Of a stretch of DNA of 64,000 nt, positions 1 to 6,688 are shown one piece after another. Below the pieces are notes generated by a model. The model was not told the origin of the DNA and made no database searches. It saw nothing but the letters and a program-made list of their open reading frames with translations. The first letter of the stretch is position 1. Each line of letters begins with the position of its first letter. Source of the stretch: an uncultured Lachnospiraceae bacterium (GTDB lineage: Bacteria > Bacillota > Clostridia > Lachnospirales > Lachnospiraceae); contig CAJUMJ010000034.1 of NCBI GenBank assembly GCA_910587095.1, positions 1 through 64,000 of the forward strand, in the 5' to 3' direction. The position numbers and the translations under genes are program-made.

Positions 1-109
1 CACCAAATAACTTGCTTGAATTTTCATCTGCCGTGTTGTCGTCGGTCAACGATGTCACCGCATCGACTCCCTCCTCCGCCTTGCAGAATGAAAATTCATT
101 CTGCGTCAT
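1..109 (-). other. Open reading frame running off the left edge, possible remnant
   Basis: An ATG at 109-107 overlaps the stop of the upstream BglII-like fragment as ATGA and opens a frame that stays open to position 1 (about 36 residues, starting MTQNEFSFCKAEEG). The DNA also contains a 10-bp stem with a 2-base loop near 92-113. I do not recognise the peptide. It could be the start of a coupled gene, or the end of an inserted repeat that truncated the restriction gene. The window edge prevents a decision. Confidence 0.25.
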
Positions 110-408
110 TTGGCTGAAAATGAATGATACAGCACACTAGGATACTTCTTTACTACTAAATCGCCACTAATACGTATCTCTCTCCACCCATAAGGATATA
201 AAACATCATCAAATTTTTTGGGTATTGGCGATTCATTTCCGCCTTCTTTTTTAATATCATCCAAGGTAAGTTGTAGTTTACACAGACAGTCTTGCAATTC
301 TTTCCACTCTATCGGAAATGCATTATGAAGTATTTCTAATGCATGACCATAGTTATAAAACTCAAATTTACTTTTAATCCTTTCGTCAATATATTTTTCT
401 ATCTCCAT
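106..408 (-). pseudogene. N-terminal fragment of a BglII/BstYI-like type II restriction endonuclease
   Basis: This is a 100-residue frame starting MEIEKYIDERIKSKFEFYNY. The stretch around residues 55-85 (GGNESPIPKKFDDVLYPYGW, then REIRISGDL) matches my recollection of the N-terminal part of BglII/BstYI-type restriction endonucleases. Those proteins are normally about 200 residues or more, so the catalytic half is missing here. The reading frame ends a few codons after the recognisable region, in DNA holding a short perfect hairpin, which suggests truncation by an insertion or deletion. No partner methyltransferase is visible, although the left edge is close. The family call is from memory of motifs; that the gene is truncated is an inference from length. 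Confidence 0.45.
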
Positions 409-473
409 CAGTTTCCTCTATCATTTGCAATAAGCGACTTATTATTTTTTCTATTAATACTATACCATAATAA

Positions 474-517
474 TAAAAAAAAAGAGAATGGAACTATTTC
501 ATTCTCTTTCTCTTTTT
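474..517. terminator. Bidirectional intrinsic terminator after the macB-type operon
   Basis: An 8-bp stem (AGAGAATG at 483-490 with CATTCTCT at 500-507) is flanked by an A-run on the left (474-483) and a T-rich run on the right (508-517). It can therefore terminate transcription from either side. It lies 25-70 bases past the stop of the MacB-type permease on the minus strand. Confidence 0.65.
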
Positions 518-541
518 TACATATATAAATTCCCACACCAC

Positions 542-1768
542 TTATTCATGCCGCAGCGCCTCGATGGGGCTTAACTTCGCCGCCTTTCTCGCCGGGTAGA
601 TACCGAAGAAAATACCCACGCCCGAGGAGAAGGCTGCCGCAATAATCACTGTGGACACGTTGATCTGCGCCGCAAAGCCCATGGCTCCACATACCGCAAC
701 GGCTCCCAGGGCGCCGAGCACAATCCCGATCATGCCTCCGATCAGCGTAATAATACTGGCTTCCGCCAAAAACTGTAATAGAATCGACTTCGTCCTCGCC
801 CCCAGCGACTTTCGGATACCGATCTCCCTCGTCCGCTCCGTGACGGACACGAGCATAATGTTCATAACGCCGATGCCGCCCACCAGAAGGGAGATTGCCG
901 CAACAAAGGAGATAAAGAGCGTCAGCATCCCGAGTATCTGGTCATATTGCGCCGAGTAATCGGCGAAGCTCTCCATCATAATCTTGTTCTCTCCGCGCAC
1001 GTTATAGCGGTTTTCCAGAAGATTAATGGTGTCGGCCGCCGCCTGTGCCACATATTCAGAGCTTTCCGCAATCACATAGAGATTTTCAAACTCGCCTATC
1101 CACAGCCCATACCCGGACGCCATCGCATTGAGCGGCATCTCCACTTGCAGATAACCGCCTCCGCTCATAGCCGAGATAAGTCCCGCCTTTGTGTCCTGTC
1201 TGATGCCCACAATACGCACGTCCTGACTCACATCCCACAGACTCAATTCAAAGCTCATGCCAACCACATCCGTAGTGCCAAACAAGGATCTTGCGCTGCT
1301 CTCGTTGATGACACATACCATGCTTGCCGACTCGCACTCGCTCTGTGAAAAATATCTGCCCCTGACGATCGGCTCGTTTCCGATCGCGTACTGTAGCGCC
1401 GTATTTCCTCCGTTAAGAATCGCCGCAAAATCCGCTCCTTTTCGCCCCTTTGCCGTCGCGCCGTAGTAACCGTACTGCGCCGTCGCGCCTTTCACATGCT
1501 CCACCTTTTCCTCGATCAGTGCAAAGTCTTCCTCAGTGAACTTCACGTCATTGCCTTCCACCTCTCTGTTGGTGTATATGGCAATCAGGCCGCCGCCCAT
1601 GTTCTCCAGCTCCTCGTTGACGGAGCCGCGCACCCCGTTACCGATGGAAATAATCATGATCACGGAAGCGATACCGATGATGATACCCAGCATGGTGAGA
1701 ACGGAGCGCCCTTTGTTCGTCTTGATATTCATCAAGGCGATTTTTATGTATTCCCATATCTGTCCCAT
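542..1768 (-). CDS. MacB-type ABC transporter permease (FtsX domain)
   Basis: A 408-residue membrane protein with the MacB layout. A first transmembrane segment lies at about residues 22-44 (LTMLGIIIGIASVIMIISIG). A large extracytoplasmic domain follows to about 270, then three C-terminal helices (about 280-305, 330-358 and 370-393) carrying the FtsX region with the typical EIGIRKSLGA loop. MacB permeases work with a dedicated ATPase and a HlyD-like adaptor, both encoded just upstream, to export peptides, antibiotics or envelope-stress ligands across the membrane by a mechanotransmission mechanism. It is last in the three-gene operon. The gap before it contains copy A of an intergenic hairpin repeat. 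Substrate is unknown. Confidence 0.9.
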   Translation of the reverse strand: MGQIWEYIKIALMNIKTNKGRSVLTMLGIIIGIASVIMIISIGNGVRGSVNEELENMGGGLIAIYTNREVEGNDVKFTEEDFALIEEKVEHVKGATAQYGYYGATAKGRKGADFAAILNGGNTALQYAIGNEPIVRGRYFSQSECESASMVCVINESSARSLFGTTDVVGMSFELSLWDVSQDVRIVGIRQDTKAGLISAMSGGGYLQVEMPLNAMASGYGLWIGEFENLYVIAESSEYVAQAAADTINLLENRYNVRGENKIMMESFADYSAQYDQILGMLTLFISFVAAISLLVGGIGVMNIMLVSVTERTREIGIRKSLGARTKSILLQFLAEASIITLIGGMIGIVLGALGAVAVCGAMGFAAQINVSTVIIAAAFSSGVGIFFGIYPARKAAKLSPIEALRHE

Positions 1769-1801
1769 TTTGTTCCCTGTCCTTTATTTTCTTTCATCAG
1801 C

Positions 1802-1866
1802 ACGAAGCATAGAACTTCTTGGCGTTTTGTCCTATGACGGGACGTCTTTAGAAGTTCTCTTCGCGC
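1802..1866. repeat. Intergenic inverted-repeat element, copy A
   Basis: The ends at 1803-1819 and 1850-1865 form an imperfect inverted repeat built on AGAACTTC/GAAGTTCT with CGCG-type outer bases. An inner GTCC-N6-GGAC stem is also present. The same design occurs at 10481-10600 and 31006-31206. This copy lies between the adaptor and permease genes of one operon and abuts the adaptor stop codon. It lacks the GGAGAATGCC hairpin found beside the other two copies. Confidence 0.6.
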
Positions 1867-3461
1867 TACGGCATCGGCATTGCTGTCACCGCCGTGCCCT
1901 CCTCAAACTCCATGCCATTCGCCATAATTACGTTTTCTCCCGCCGAAAGGCCCTCCTTAACCTCACTGACACTGTCGGAGGAAATACCTGTGACGATGCT
2001 CTTCTTTGCCACCACGCCGTTCTCCTCCACATACACGAAATCGCCTTCCCTGTCGGTGTTAATCACTTCAAGCGGGATCGTAACCACGCCCTCCGCTTTG
2101 GCCATGTGAACATAGACTTTGGCCTCCACGCCCAGGAAAATATTCTCGTCAGGGTTGTCAATATTGACGTCCACACCCACTACCATGGCGCCGCTTTCAT
2201 TCTTTGTCGCCATACCGTCGATCTTGCTCACCGTGCCTTCGTATGTCTTACCCGCAATGTCAATATCCGCCTTCTGTCCCTCAGCTATCTTTTCCAGATC
2301 ATATTTGGAAACATTGAGCCTCACATATACCTTTTCCGTACTCTCTATGGTAACCAGCTTTCCGCTCTCCGTGGGAGGCTGTCCGGCTATCGCCTCAAGC
2401 TCCGTCACTACACCCGCGAAATCGGCTTTCAGCCCGTTCTCCACCTCCGCAATGGCGTCCAGCTTTTCCTGATTGGTCAGCTTTTCAAGCGCCGTGTCCG
2501 CCTCCAGCTTCGCCTTGCCGCCCGCGTCCATAACGCCTGATTCGGAAGATGCCTTCTGTGACTTCATCTCGGAACGGTACTCTTTGTAGTGGGCAATCAG
2601 CTCCTCCACCTCGTCGGCCTGCCGCTGAAGCTCCCTGACTTCCTTGTTGTTCTGCACCTCATACCCGTTATACTGTGTCTGGATCTGAAGATTCAAAAGC
2701 GTTTCCCTGTCGTTTGCGAGCTGAATCTCCGCCGCGTTGTACATCTCTTTTATCTCGTCCTCGCTGTAGTCGCTCAGCTCGCCGTTTGCCTCCCTCTCCT
2801 TGAGATCAGCAAGATTCTTCTCGTCGCCCGAGACAATACTCTGCCATTCCAGGACGGAAACATCCAGATTTGTCCCGTTGTAACTCCAGCCAGCCTTTTT
2901 CTCCTCTATCTTTTTGTTAAGCTCATCCAGCAGGTTCTCATTGTCCTCAATCTGCTGATCCAGCACCGCCAGATTTATGTTTGCCTCGGACAGATCGGCT
3001 ATGTACTCGTTATTCTTATGAACCGAACTTTCATAGCCGCCTGCGTTTGAAGCCATCTTATATTCCGCTTCCTGTCTCTCCTCGGACAGGGCTTTCTCGT
3101 CAAAGGTAAGCATCACCTCTCCCTTTTTCACCGTATCGCCGGTGCTCACCTTTACCTCGCCCACCTCAACGGAAACGGGCGCAAAATATGTCCTTGTCTC
3201 GTCACTCTTCACCGTCCCGCCGGTGCTCAGGATCTGTTCCACATCCCCCGTCTCGGCCGTCACGGTGGTTACCATGGGCGCTGTGTTCTTCGCCACCAGG
3301 GACTTTCTCACAAAAAACGCGGCGACGAGCACAACCAGCACGCCCACAATCACCCGGCGTCTGATCTTTTTCTTCTTCTCCTTATCCATGGGCGTTTTTT
3401 CCTTTTTGGGCGCCATTTCCGTGTTATCCGCAATCTCCGCCTTATTCTTCTTCCCAAACAT
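1866..3461 (-). CDS. HlyD/MacA-family periplasmic-adaptor-like protein of an ABC efflux system
   Basis: About 531 residues from the chosen ATG at 3461, which sits 9 bases after a GAGGAGG ribosome site; ATGs at 3467 and 3479 are too close to or overlap that site. A charged cytoplasmic N-terminus (KKKKIRRR) is followed by one transmembrane segment (about residues 37-55). Then come a lipoyl/barrel-sandwich half (residues about 70-125), a long coiled coil (about 125-340), and a second beta-barrel with a C-terminal membrane-proximal domain (about 365-530). This is the RND/MacA adaptor layout used by Gram-positive MacB-like pumps. The start overlaps the end of the ATPase gene by about 20 bases, so the two are translationally coupled. 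Confidence 0.88.
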   Translation of the reverse strand: MFGKKNKAEIADNTEMAPKKEKTPMDKEKKKKIRRRVIVGVLVVLVAAFFVRKSLVAKNTAPMVTTVTAETGDVEQILSTGGTVKSDETRTYFAPVSVEVGEVKVSTGDTVKKGEVMLTFDEKALSEERQEAEYKMASNAGGYESSVHKNNEYIADLSEANINLAVLDQQIEDNENLLDELNKKIEEKKAGWSYNGTNLDVSVLEWQSIVSGDEKNLADLKEREANGELSDYSEDEIKEMYNAAEIQLANDRETLLNLQIQTQYNGYEVQNNKEVRELQRQADEVEELIAHYKEYRSEMKSQKASSESGVMDAGGKAKLEADTALEKLTNQEKLDAIAEVENGLKADFAGVVTELEAIAGQPPTESGKLVTIESTEKVYVRLNVSKYDLEKIAEGQKADIDIAGKTYEGTVSKIDGMATKNESGAMVVGVDVNIDNPDENIFLGVEAKVYVHMAKAEGVVTIPLEVINTDREGDFVYVEENGVVAKKSIVTGISSDSVSEVKEGLSAGENVIMANGMEFEEGTAVTAMPMP

Positions 3462-4140
3462 TCTCATAATCCTCCTCAATCTTTCCGTCCATAATCTTGA
3501 TCACCCGCTTTGCTCTGGCCGCAATGTCATTGTCATGGGTAATCAGAATCACCGTCCTGCCCTCCTCGTGAAGCCCCCTCAGGATATCCATAATCTCCCT
3601 GGTGGACCCGGAGTCCAGGTTTCCCGTCGGCTCGTCCGCCAAAATGATGGGCGGCGCCTGGGCGATGGCTCTGGCGATAGCCACTCTCTGCTGCTGTCCG
3701 CCGGACATCTCCGACGGCTTATGCGTTTTTCGTTTGGCAAGTCCAACCTTGTCAAGCGCTTTCTCCGACAGTTCCAGCCGCTCCTTCTTTCCGACGCCCC
3801 GGTAAATCAGCGGAAGCTCCACATTTTCAACGGCCGTCAGGCTCGGAATCAGATTGAAACCCTGAAAAATGAAGCCGATCTCCTGGTTTCGGATATCTGA
3901 CAGCTCGTCATCCGACATGCTTCCCACATCATGCCCGTGCAAAAAGTAGCTCCCGCTTGTAGGTACATCCAGGCAGCCAAGCATATTCATCAGAGTCGAC
4001 TTTCCCGAACCGGAATGGCCGATAATAGCCACAAACTCCCCTTCCCCGATGCTCAGGCTCACATGGTCAAGCGCTTTTACCTCATTCTCCCCGGGATTGT
4101 AGACCTTGCAGATATCCCGGATTTCCACCAATGTTCCCAT
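3442..4140 (-). CDS. MacB/LolD-type ABC transporter ATP-binding protein
   Basis: A 232-residue ATPase. Visible motifs are Walker A GHSGSGKST (about residues 40-48), Q-loop FIFQGFNLIPSLTAVENVELP, signature SGGQQQRVAIARA, Walker B ILADEPTGNLDS and the H-loop ITHDNDIA. These place it in the MacB/LolD/FtsE group that powers FtsX-domain permeases. It is the first gene of the efflux operon, and its stop overlaps the adaptor start. The promoter region upstream carries phased direct repeats suggesting response-regulator control. The specific substrate cannot be told from the sequence. Confidence 0.93.
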   Translation of the reverse strand: MGTLVEIRDICKVYNPGENEVKALDHVSLSIGEGEFVAIIGHSGSGKSTLMNMLGCLDVPTSGSYFLHGHDVGSMSDDELSDIRNQEIGFIFQGFNLIPSLTAVENVELPLIYRGVGKKERLELSEKALDKVGLAKRKTHKPSEMSGGQQQRVAIARAIAQAPPIILADEPTGNLDSGSTREIMDILRGLHEEGRTVILITHDNDIAARAKRVIKIMDGKIEEDYENVWEEE

Positions 4141-4251
4141 GGCTTTGTTTCCTTTCCTTAAGATATATGTACACCCTTTTTCTTTATAACTCTATAACGA
4201 AACAGATTGTCGACCGTCTCCATTTTTTTGAAACTTCATTTGTTCACGTCT

Positions 4252-4314
4252 ACTATAGCATCCTAACAGCCTTTTCTTAAAAGAATCACAGCAAAATCTT
4301 AAATCATTCTTAAA
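4252..4314 (-). promoter_or_regulatory. Efflux-operon promoter with 11-bp-phased TTTAAG half-sites
   Basis: On the minus strand TATAGT (4257-4252) makes a good -10. TTTAAG at 4281-4276 sits 18 bases upstream of it, in the -35 position. Further TTTAAG copies start at 4303 and 4314, so the three copies are spaced by 22 and 11 bases, all on one face of the helix. OmpR/PhoB-family response regulators bind direct hexamers spaced by 11 bp and often replace a poor -35 in this way. No regulator gene lies in the window. The protein that binds is inference. Confidence 0.55.
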
Positions 4315-4367
4315 TCGTAAATTGGTCGGCTGTCCGCCCGCTTTCATATATATTGTACGATAATAAT

Positions 4368-4395
4368 CTTACAAAAATCTTACAGGAACCTTACA
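4368..4395 (-). promoter_or_regulatory. Upstream array of three TGTAAG direct repeats, 11-bp period
   Basis: Three copies of CTTACA on the plus strand (TGTAAG on the minus strand) start at 4368, 4379 and 4390. They are exactly 11 bases apart and have different spacers. They lie about 55 bases upstream of the TTTAAG set in front of the efflux operon and touch the T-run of the ribU terminator. They may be a second, distal operator for the same regulator. The rest of the 4141-4469 gap holds only this, the promoter and the terminator. Confidence 0.45.
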
Positions 4396-4436
4396 AAAAA
4401 GAAAATACCACTTCTCCGCAGAAAAGTAGTATTTTC
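4395..4436 (-). terminator. Intrinsic terminator of ribU
   Basis: A 13-base stem with one mismatch (4401-4413 with 4424-4436) and a roughly 10-base loop is followed on the minus strand by six T residues (4400-4395). It lies 34 bases after the ribU stop. Confidence 0.8.
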
Positions 4437-4469
4437 GCTGTTTTGGTATTTATATTAACAAATCCCCTC

Positions 4470-5252
4470 TCATGCATTGCCGGAGTTTGAGATCTCACCC
4501 GCGCTTCGCCTTTCCATGGCAGGAGCTGCATTTTTCAGGATCGGGCTTAAAGGTTTGTAGATCAGCATCGTGATGCCGGAAGCTGCCACGCTCTTGATAA
4601 TGTTGATGGGCGCCACCGCAAAGATGACAAAGCTCACAACACCGTTAATATTACCGTTGATCTGTGCGCCCGCCGCGATGATGGCCTCCATGGGCATCCC
4701 GAACAGCTTCGAGAACGCCGGAAGCAGGTATACGCCGTTGAAAGCCGTGCCAAACACCGTCATAATCAGGGAACCAGCCACGCAGGCCGCGATGGCCGTC
4801 CTCTTTGTCTTCTTAAACATGTAAAGTATCGACGCCGGCAAAACCAGGCTGCAGCCGATCACAAAGTTTGCCAGATCGCCCACGAAAGCCGTGCTTGTTC
4901 CCTTGATGACAAGCTTCAAAAGGATCTTGCAAAACTCAATCATCACGCCGGCCACAGGGCCGAACGCAAAGGCGCCAACCAGCGCCGGAATCTCCGAAAA
5001 ATCAAGCTTATAAAATCCAGGCGCCAAAAAGGGAACCGGGAAATCAAACATATGTAAAATCACTGCCAGCGCGGAAAACAGGCCGATCATGGTGATCTTT
5101 CTGGTTGTGAGAATCCGTTCCGTCACCCCGTTTTTCTTCTGCACGCTCTTCTCTGTCCCGTAGGCAATGAAAAACAATGCTGCCGCCACACCCACACAGA
5201 CAAGCACAAAAACCACATTGTCCGCAATACTCTGTAATAATCCGTTACCCAT
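4470..5252 (-). CDS. ribU: Riboflavin ECF transporter substrate-binding subunit RibU
   Basis: A 260-residue integral membrane protein of the RibU S-component family, with a first hydrophobic segment near residues 12-30 and about five more helices between 52 and 235. The family-typical stretch FPVPFLAPGFYKLDFSEIPALVG lies near residues 70-95 and an FGPVAGVMIEFCKILLKL helix follows. RibU binds riboflavin at the outer face and joins the shared EcfAA'T energising module, which is not in this window. Identity is reinforced by the FMN riboswitch 440 bases upstream. The N-terminal helix before residue 50 is longer than in typical RibU proteins. GAGG lies 9 bases before the ATG. Confidence 0.93.
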   Translation of the reverse strand: MGNGLLQSIADNVVFVLVCVGVAAALFFIAYGTEKSVQKKNGVTERILTTRKITMIGLFSALAVILHMFDFPVPFLAPGFYKLDFSEIPALVGAFAFGPVAGVMIEFCKILLKLVIKGTSTAFVGDLANFVIGCSLVLPASILYMFKKTKRTAIAACVAGSLIMTVFGTAFNGVYLLPAFSKLFGMPMEAIIAAGAQINGNINGVVSFVIFAVAPINIIKSVAASGITMLIYKPLSPILKNAAPAMERRSAGEISNSGNA

Positions 5253-5306
5253 TTTCTTTTCCTCACTTTCCGAAGCATCTTTGCTTCATAAAATTTAGGG
5301 AAAGTT

Positions 5307-5568
5307 CTTCTGACTCTCTGTGCGCCTTGCTCATAAGCAGATTCGAAATGCTCCGCATTTCTCATTCGCGTTGCTCGTCATAAGCCGTCATTGACCGGAT
5401 TGCATGCAAGCATGCATCCTGTCCCTGACGCCTTCTGACTCTCTGTGCGGCTTGCTCATAAGCAGATTCGAAACGCTTCGCATTTCTCATTCGCGTTGCT
5501 CGTCATAAACCGTCATTGACCGGATTGCATGCAAGCATGCATCCTGTCCCTGACGCCTTCTGACTCTG
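5307..5568 (-). repeat. Two 125-bp tandem direct repeats plus a partial third in the ribU leader
   Basis: Copies start at 5307 and 5432. A third begins at 5557 and breaks off after about 12 bases, so the period is exactly 125. Each copy contains two short hairpins: GAAATGC...GCATTTC with a 3-base loop, and TGCATGC-AA-GCATGCA. In the second copy a base change in the first stem turns a U-A pair into a U-G pair in the minus-strand RNA, so folding is kept only for the transcribed strand. The block lies downstream of the riboswitch terminator and upstream of ribU. Function unknown. Confidence 0.85.
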
Positions 5569-5579
5569 CTTATGCGCGC

Positions 5580-5610
5580 AAAAAGCCCCCGAAGTCTGAA
5601 CTTCGGGGGC
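5580..5610 (-). terminator. FMN riboswitch expression-platform terminator
   Basis: A perfect 10-bp GC-rich stem (GCCCCCGAAG 5585-5594 with CTTCGGGGGC 5601-5610) and a 6-base loop is followed on the minus strand by five T residues (5584-5580). It lies 85 bases after the aptamer, so it is the likely switch that stops ribU transcription when FMN is bound. Confidence 0.8.
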
Positions 5611-5694
5611 ATATCATACACACTGAGCACTCTGCGCACTGCGCCAGCAGCACAGGCTCCTGCCTGATAAATATGACATAAATGTCACTTTATC

Positions 5695-5836
5695 CGTCTT
5701 CTCTCATCCAGACTATACTGTCGGTTCCGGAATTTCACCAGATCAACCATCCTCTCCTCACGCGGGTAAACGTTTGGATCGCGACGGGTCGCGGACTGTC
5801 ACCGCCGGTAGGGAATTGCACCCTGCCCCGAAGAAC
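5695..5836 (-). ncRNA. FMN riboswitch (RFN element)
   Basis: The minus strand reads through the hallmark RFN segments in order: TTCGGGGCAGGGTG, AATTCCCTACCGGCGGTGA, a variable arm, GTGAAATTCCGGAACCGACA and GTATAGTCTGGATGAGAGAAGA. These are the conserved core of the flavin mononucleotide aptamer. It precedes the riboflavin transporter gene, as is common in Firmicutes, and is followed by an intrinsic terminator. High FMN is expected to favour termination and lower riboflavin uptake. Confidence 0.97.
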
Positions 5837-5862
5837 TTTTCTCTTATTTTGTTTCCTGTAAT

Positions 5863-5891
5863 AGAATACCACGTGAACACACTAAAATCAA
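5863..5891 (-). promoter_or_regulatory. Likely sigma-A promoter of the ribU riboswitch transcript
   Basis: On the minus strand TTGATT (5891-5886) and TATTCT (5868-5863) are separated by 17 bases. Transcription would begin just upstream of the aptamer. The rest of 5892-6075 shows nothing else I can assign. Confidence 0.55.
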
Positions 5892-6075
5892 GCTGTAATT
5901 TACTCTTTGATTTCGTTACAACTATTTCGGTGTGAATTGCAACAACTGATGCACACAAAATGCTACAAAACACGCATTTTGGCGGTGGCTCCGACGCCCT
6001 GCAGCAAGTGCATGGCGCGGGTGTATGAAAAGTAACTACAGACACTGCGACAGACACTACCTGCCCCGAGCAGAC

Positions 6076-6104
6076 TTTACACTTTCCTATAAAACCGCTA
6101 TAAT
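6076..6104 (+). promoter_or_regulatory. Near-consensus sigma-A promoter
   Basis: TTTACA (6076-6081), a 17-base spacer and TATAAT (6099-6104) on the plus strand. It points at the small gene at 6153, 48 bases downstream. This is the best promoter match I noticed in the window. Confidence 0.8.
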
Positions 6105-6152
6105 GAAATTGTATCAGTCAATGTAAGTCATATACAGAAAGTAGGTGATTGT

Positions 6153-6335
6153 ATGCCCGGGGAAAAAGAAATCAATGTCAATCTTTTTGAGCGGTTAGAT
6201 TTATTGGATCGATTAGAAAGAGTGGCCAGAAAAGCAAACTGTGAACCGGTGTTACAAGAAATAGAATTTGAGCGCAAATTAATTGAACGTAAATTATATC
6301 AAACACTACCGCTTACAGAAACACAAGAACAATAA
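6153..6335 (+). CDS. Small hypothetical protein (60 aa)
   Basis: The 60-residue product starts MPGEKEINVNLFERLDLLDR, is highly charged, predicted helical, and has no membrane segment. I do not recognise its family. It is long enough for two amphipathic helices, and the heptad-like leucine spacing suggests a helical hairpin. It was considered as a Spo0E-like phosphatase because of size and shape, but the SQxxD signature is absent. Support for it being real: a TTTACA-N17-TATAAT promoter, a GTAGGTGA ribosome site 5 bases before the ATG, and a strong terminator 100 bases downstream. It is a monocistronic plus-strand gene in a minus-strand neighbourhood. Confidence 0.7.
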   Translation: MPGEKEINVNLFERLDLLDRLERVARKANCEPVLQEIEFERKLIERKLYQTLPLTETQEQ

Positions 6336-6436
6336 TCACTACTCCTGTCAAACAGGGCAGATTTTCTCCCTATTTGGCGCGCCGCCTGCATGCTGTGAAA
6401 CAGCAGACTTCCATATGCGGACCTGTGCATTAAAAC

Positions 6437-6478
6437 AGAGGGGTTGTCAACCGGACAACCCCTCTCATTATTTTTCTT
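6437..6478 (+). terminator. Strong intrinsic terminator of the small gene
   Basis: A perfect 12-bp stem (AGAGGGGTTGTC 6437-6448 with GACAACCCCTCT 6454-6465) is followed by a T-rich stretch from 6468. It ends the 6153 transcript. The gap 6336-6688 otherwise holds only the hairpin at 6647-6665. Confidence 0.85.
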
Positions 6479-6646
6479 TCACATCTTACCGAGGCTACGC
6501 TAGTTCAGCCCACGTATTCGCAAAACTACATCTTCGATGCTCTCCGCTGTTACACAGCTACTTTTGCTCATATGACGGGCATTCCCTCAGACCTTCATTT
6601 GCCATTCAAATTCTTGCAAGCATAACCGCCTCTTCACAGCCCGGCC

Positions 6647-6665
6647 AGGACTGCGAAGCAGTCCT
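6647..6665. repeat. CTGCGAAGCAG hairpin in the oppA 3' region
   Basis: AGGACTGC-GAA-GCAGTCCT forms a perfect 8-bp stem 24 bases after the oppA stop. It sits inside a larger GGCC...GGCC fold. A near-identical sequence occurs at 27904-27923 between ptb and buk. No T-run follows on the minus strand, so it may protect the 3' end rather than terminate. Confidence 0.5.
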
Positions 6666-6688
6666 CGCAATCGGGCCAGCCAGATTTG

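Noticed and set aside
1536..2540. 334-residue plus-strand open frame
   Set aside because: Antisense across the MacB and HlyD genes; low-complexity His/Leu/Arg composition typical of a shadow frame.
5758..6057. 99-residue minus-strand open frame over the FMN riboswitch
   Set aside because: It runs through the RNA aptamer core, has no ribosome site or family similarity, and the aptamer explains the conservation.
6153..6335. Small gene as a Spo0E-like phosphatase
   Set aside because: Size fits but the SQxxD signature is absent.
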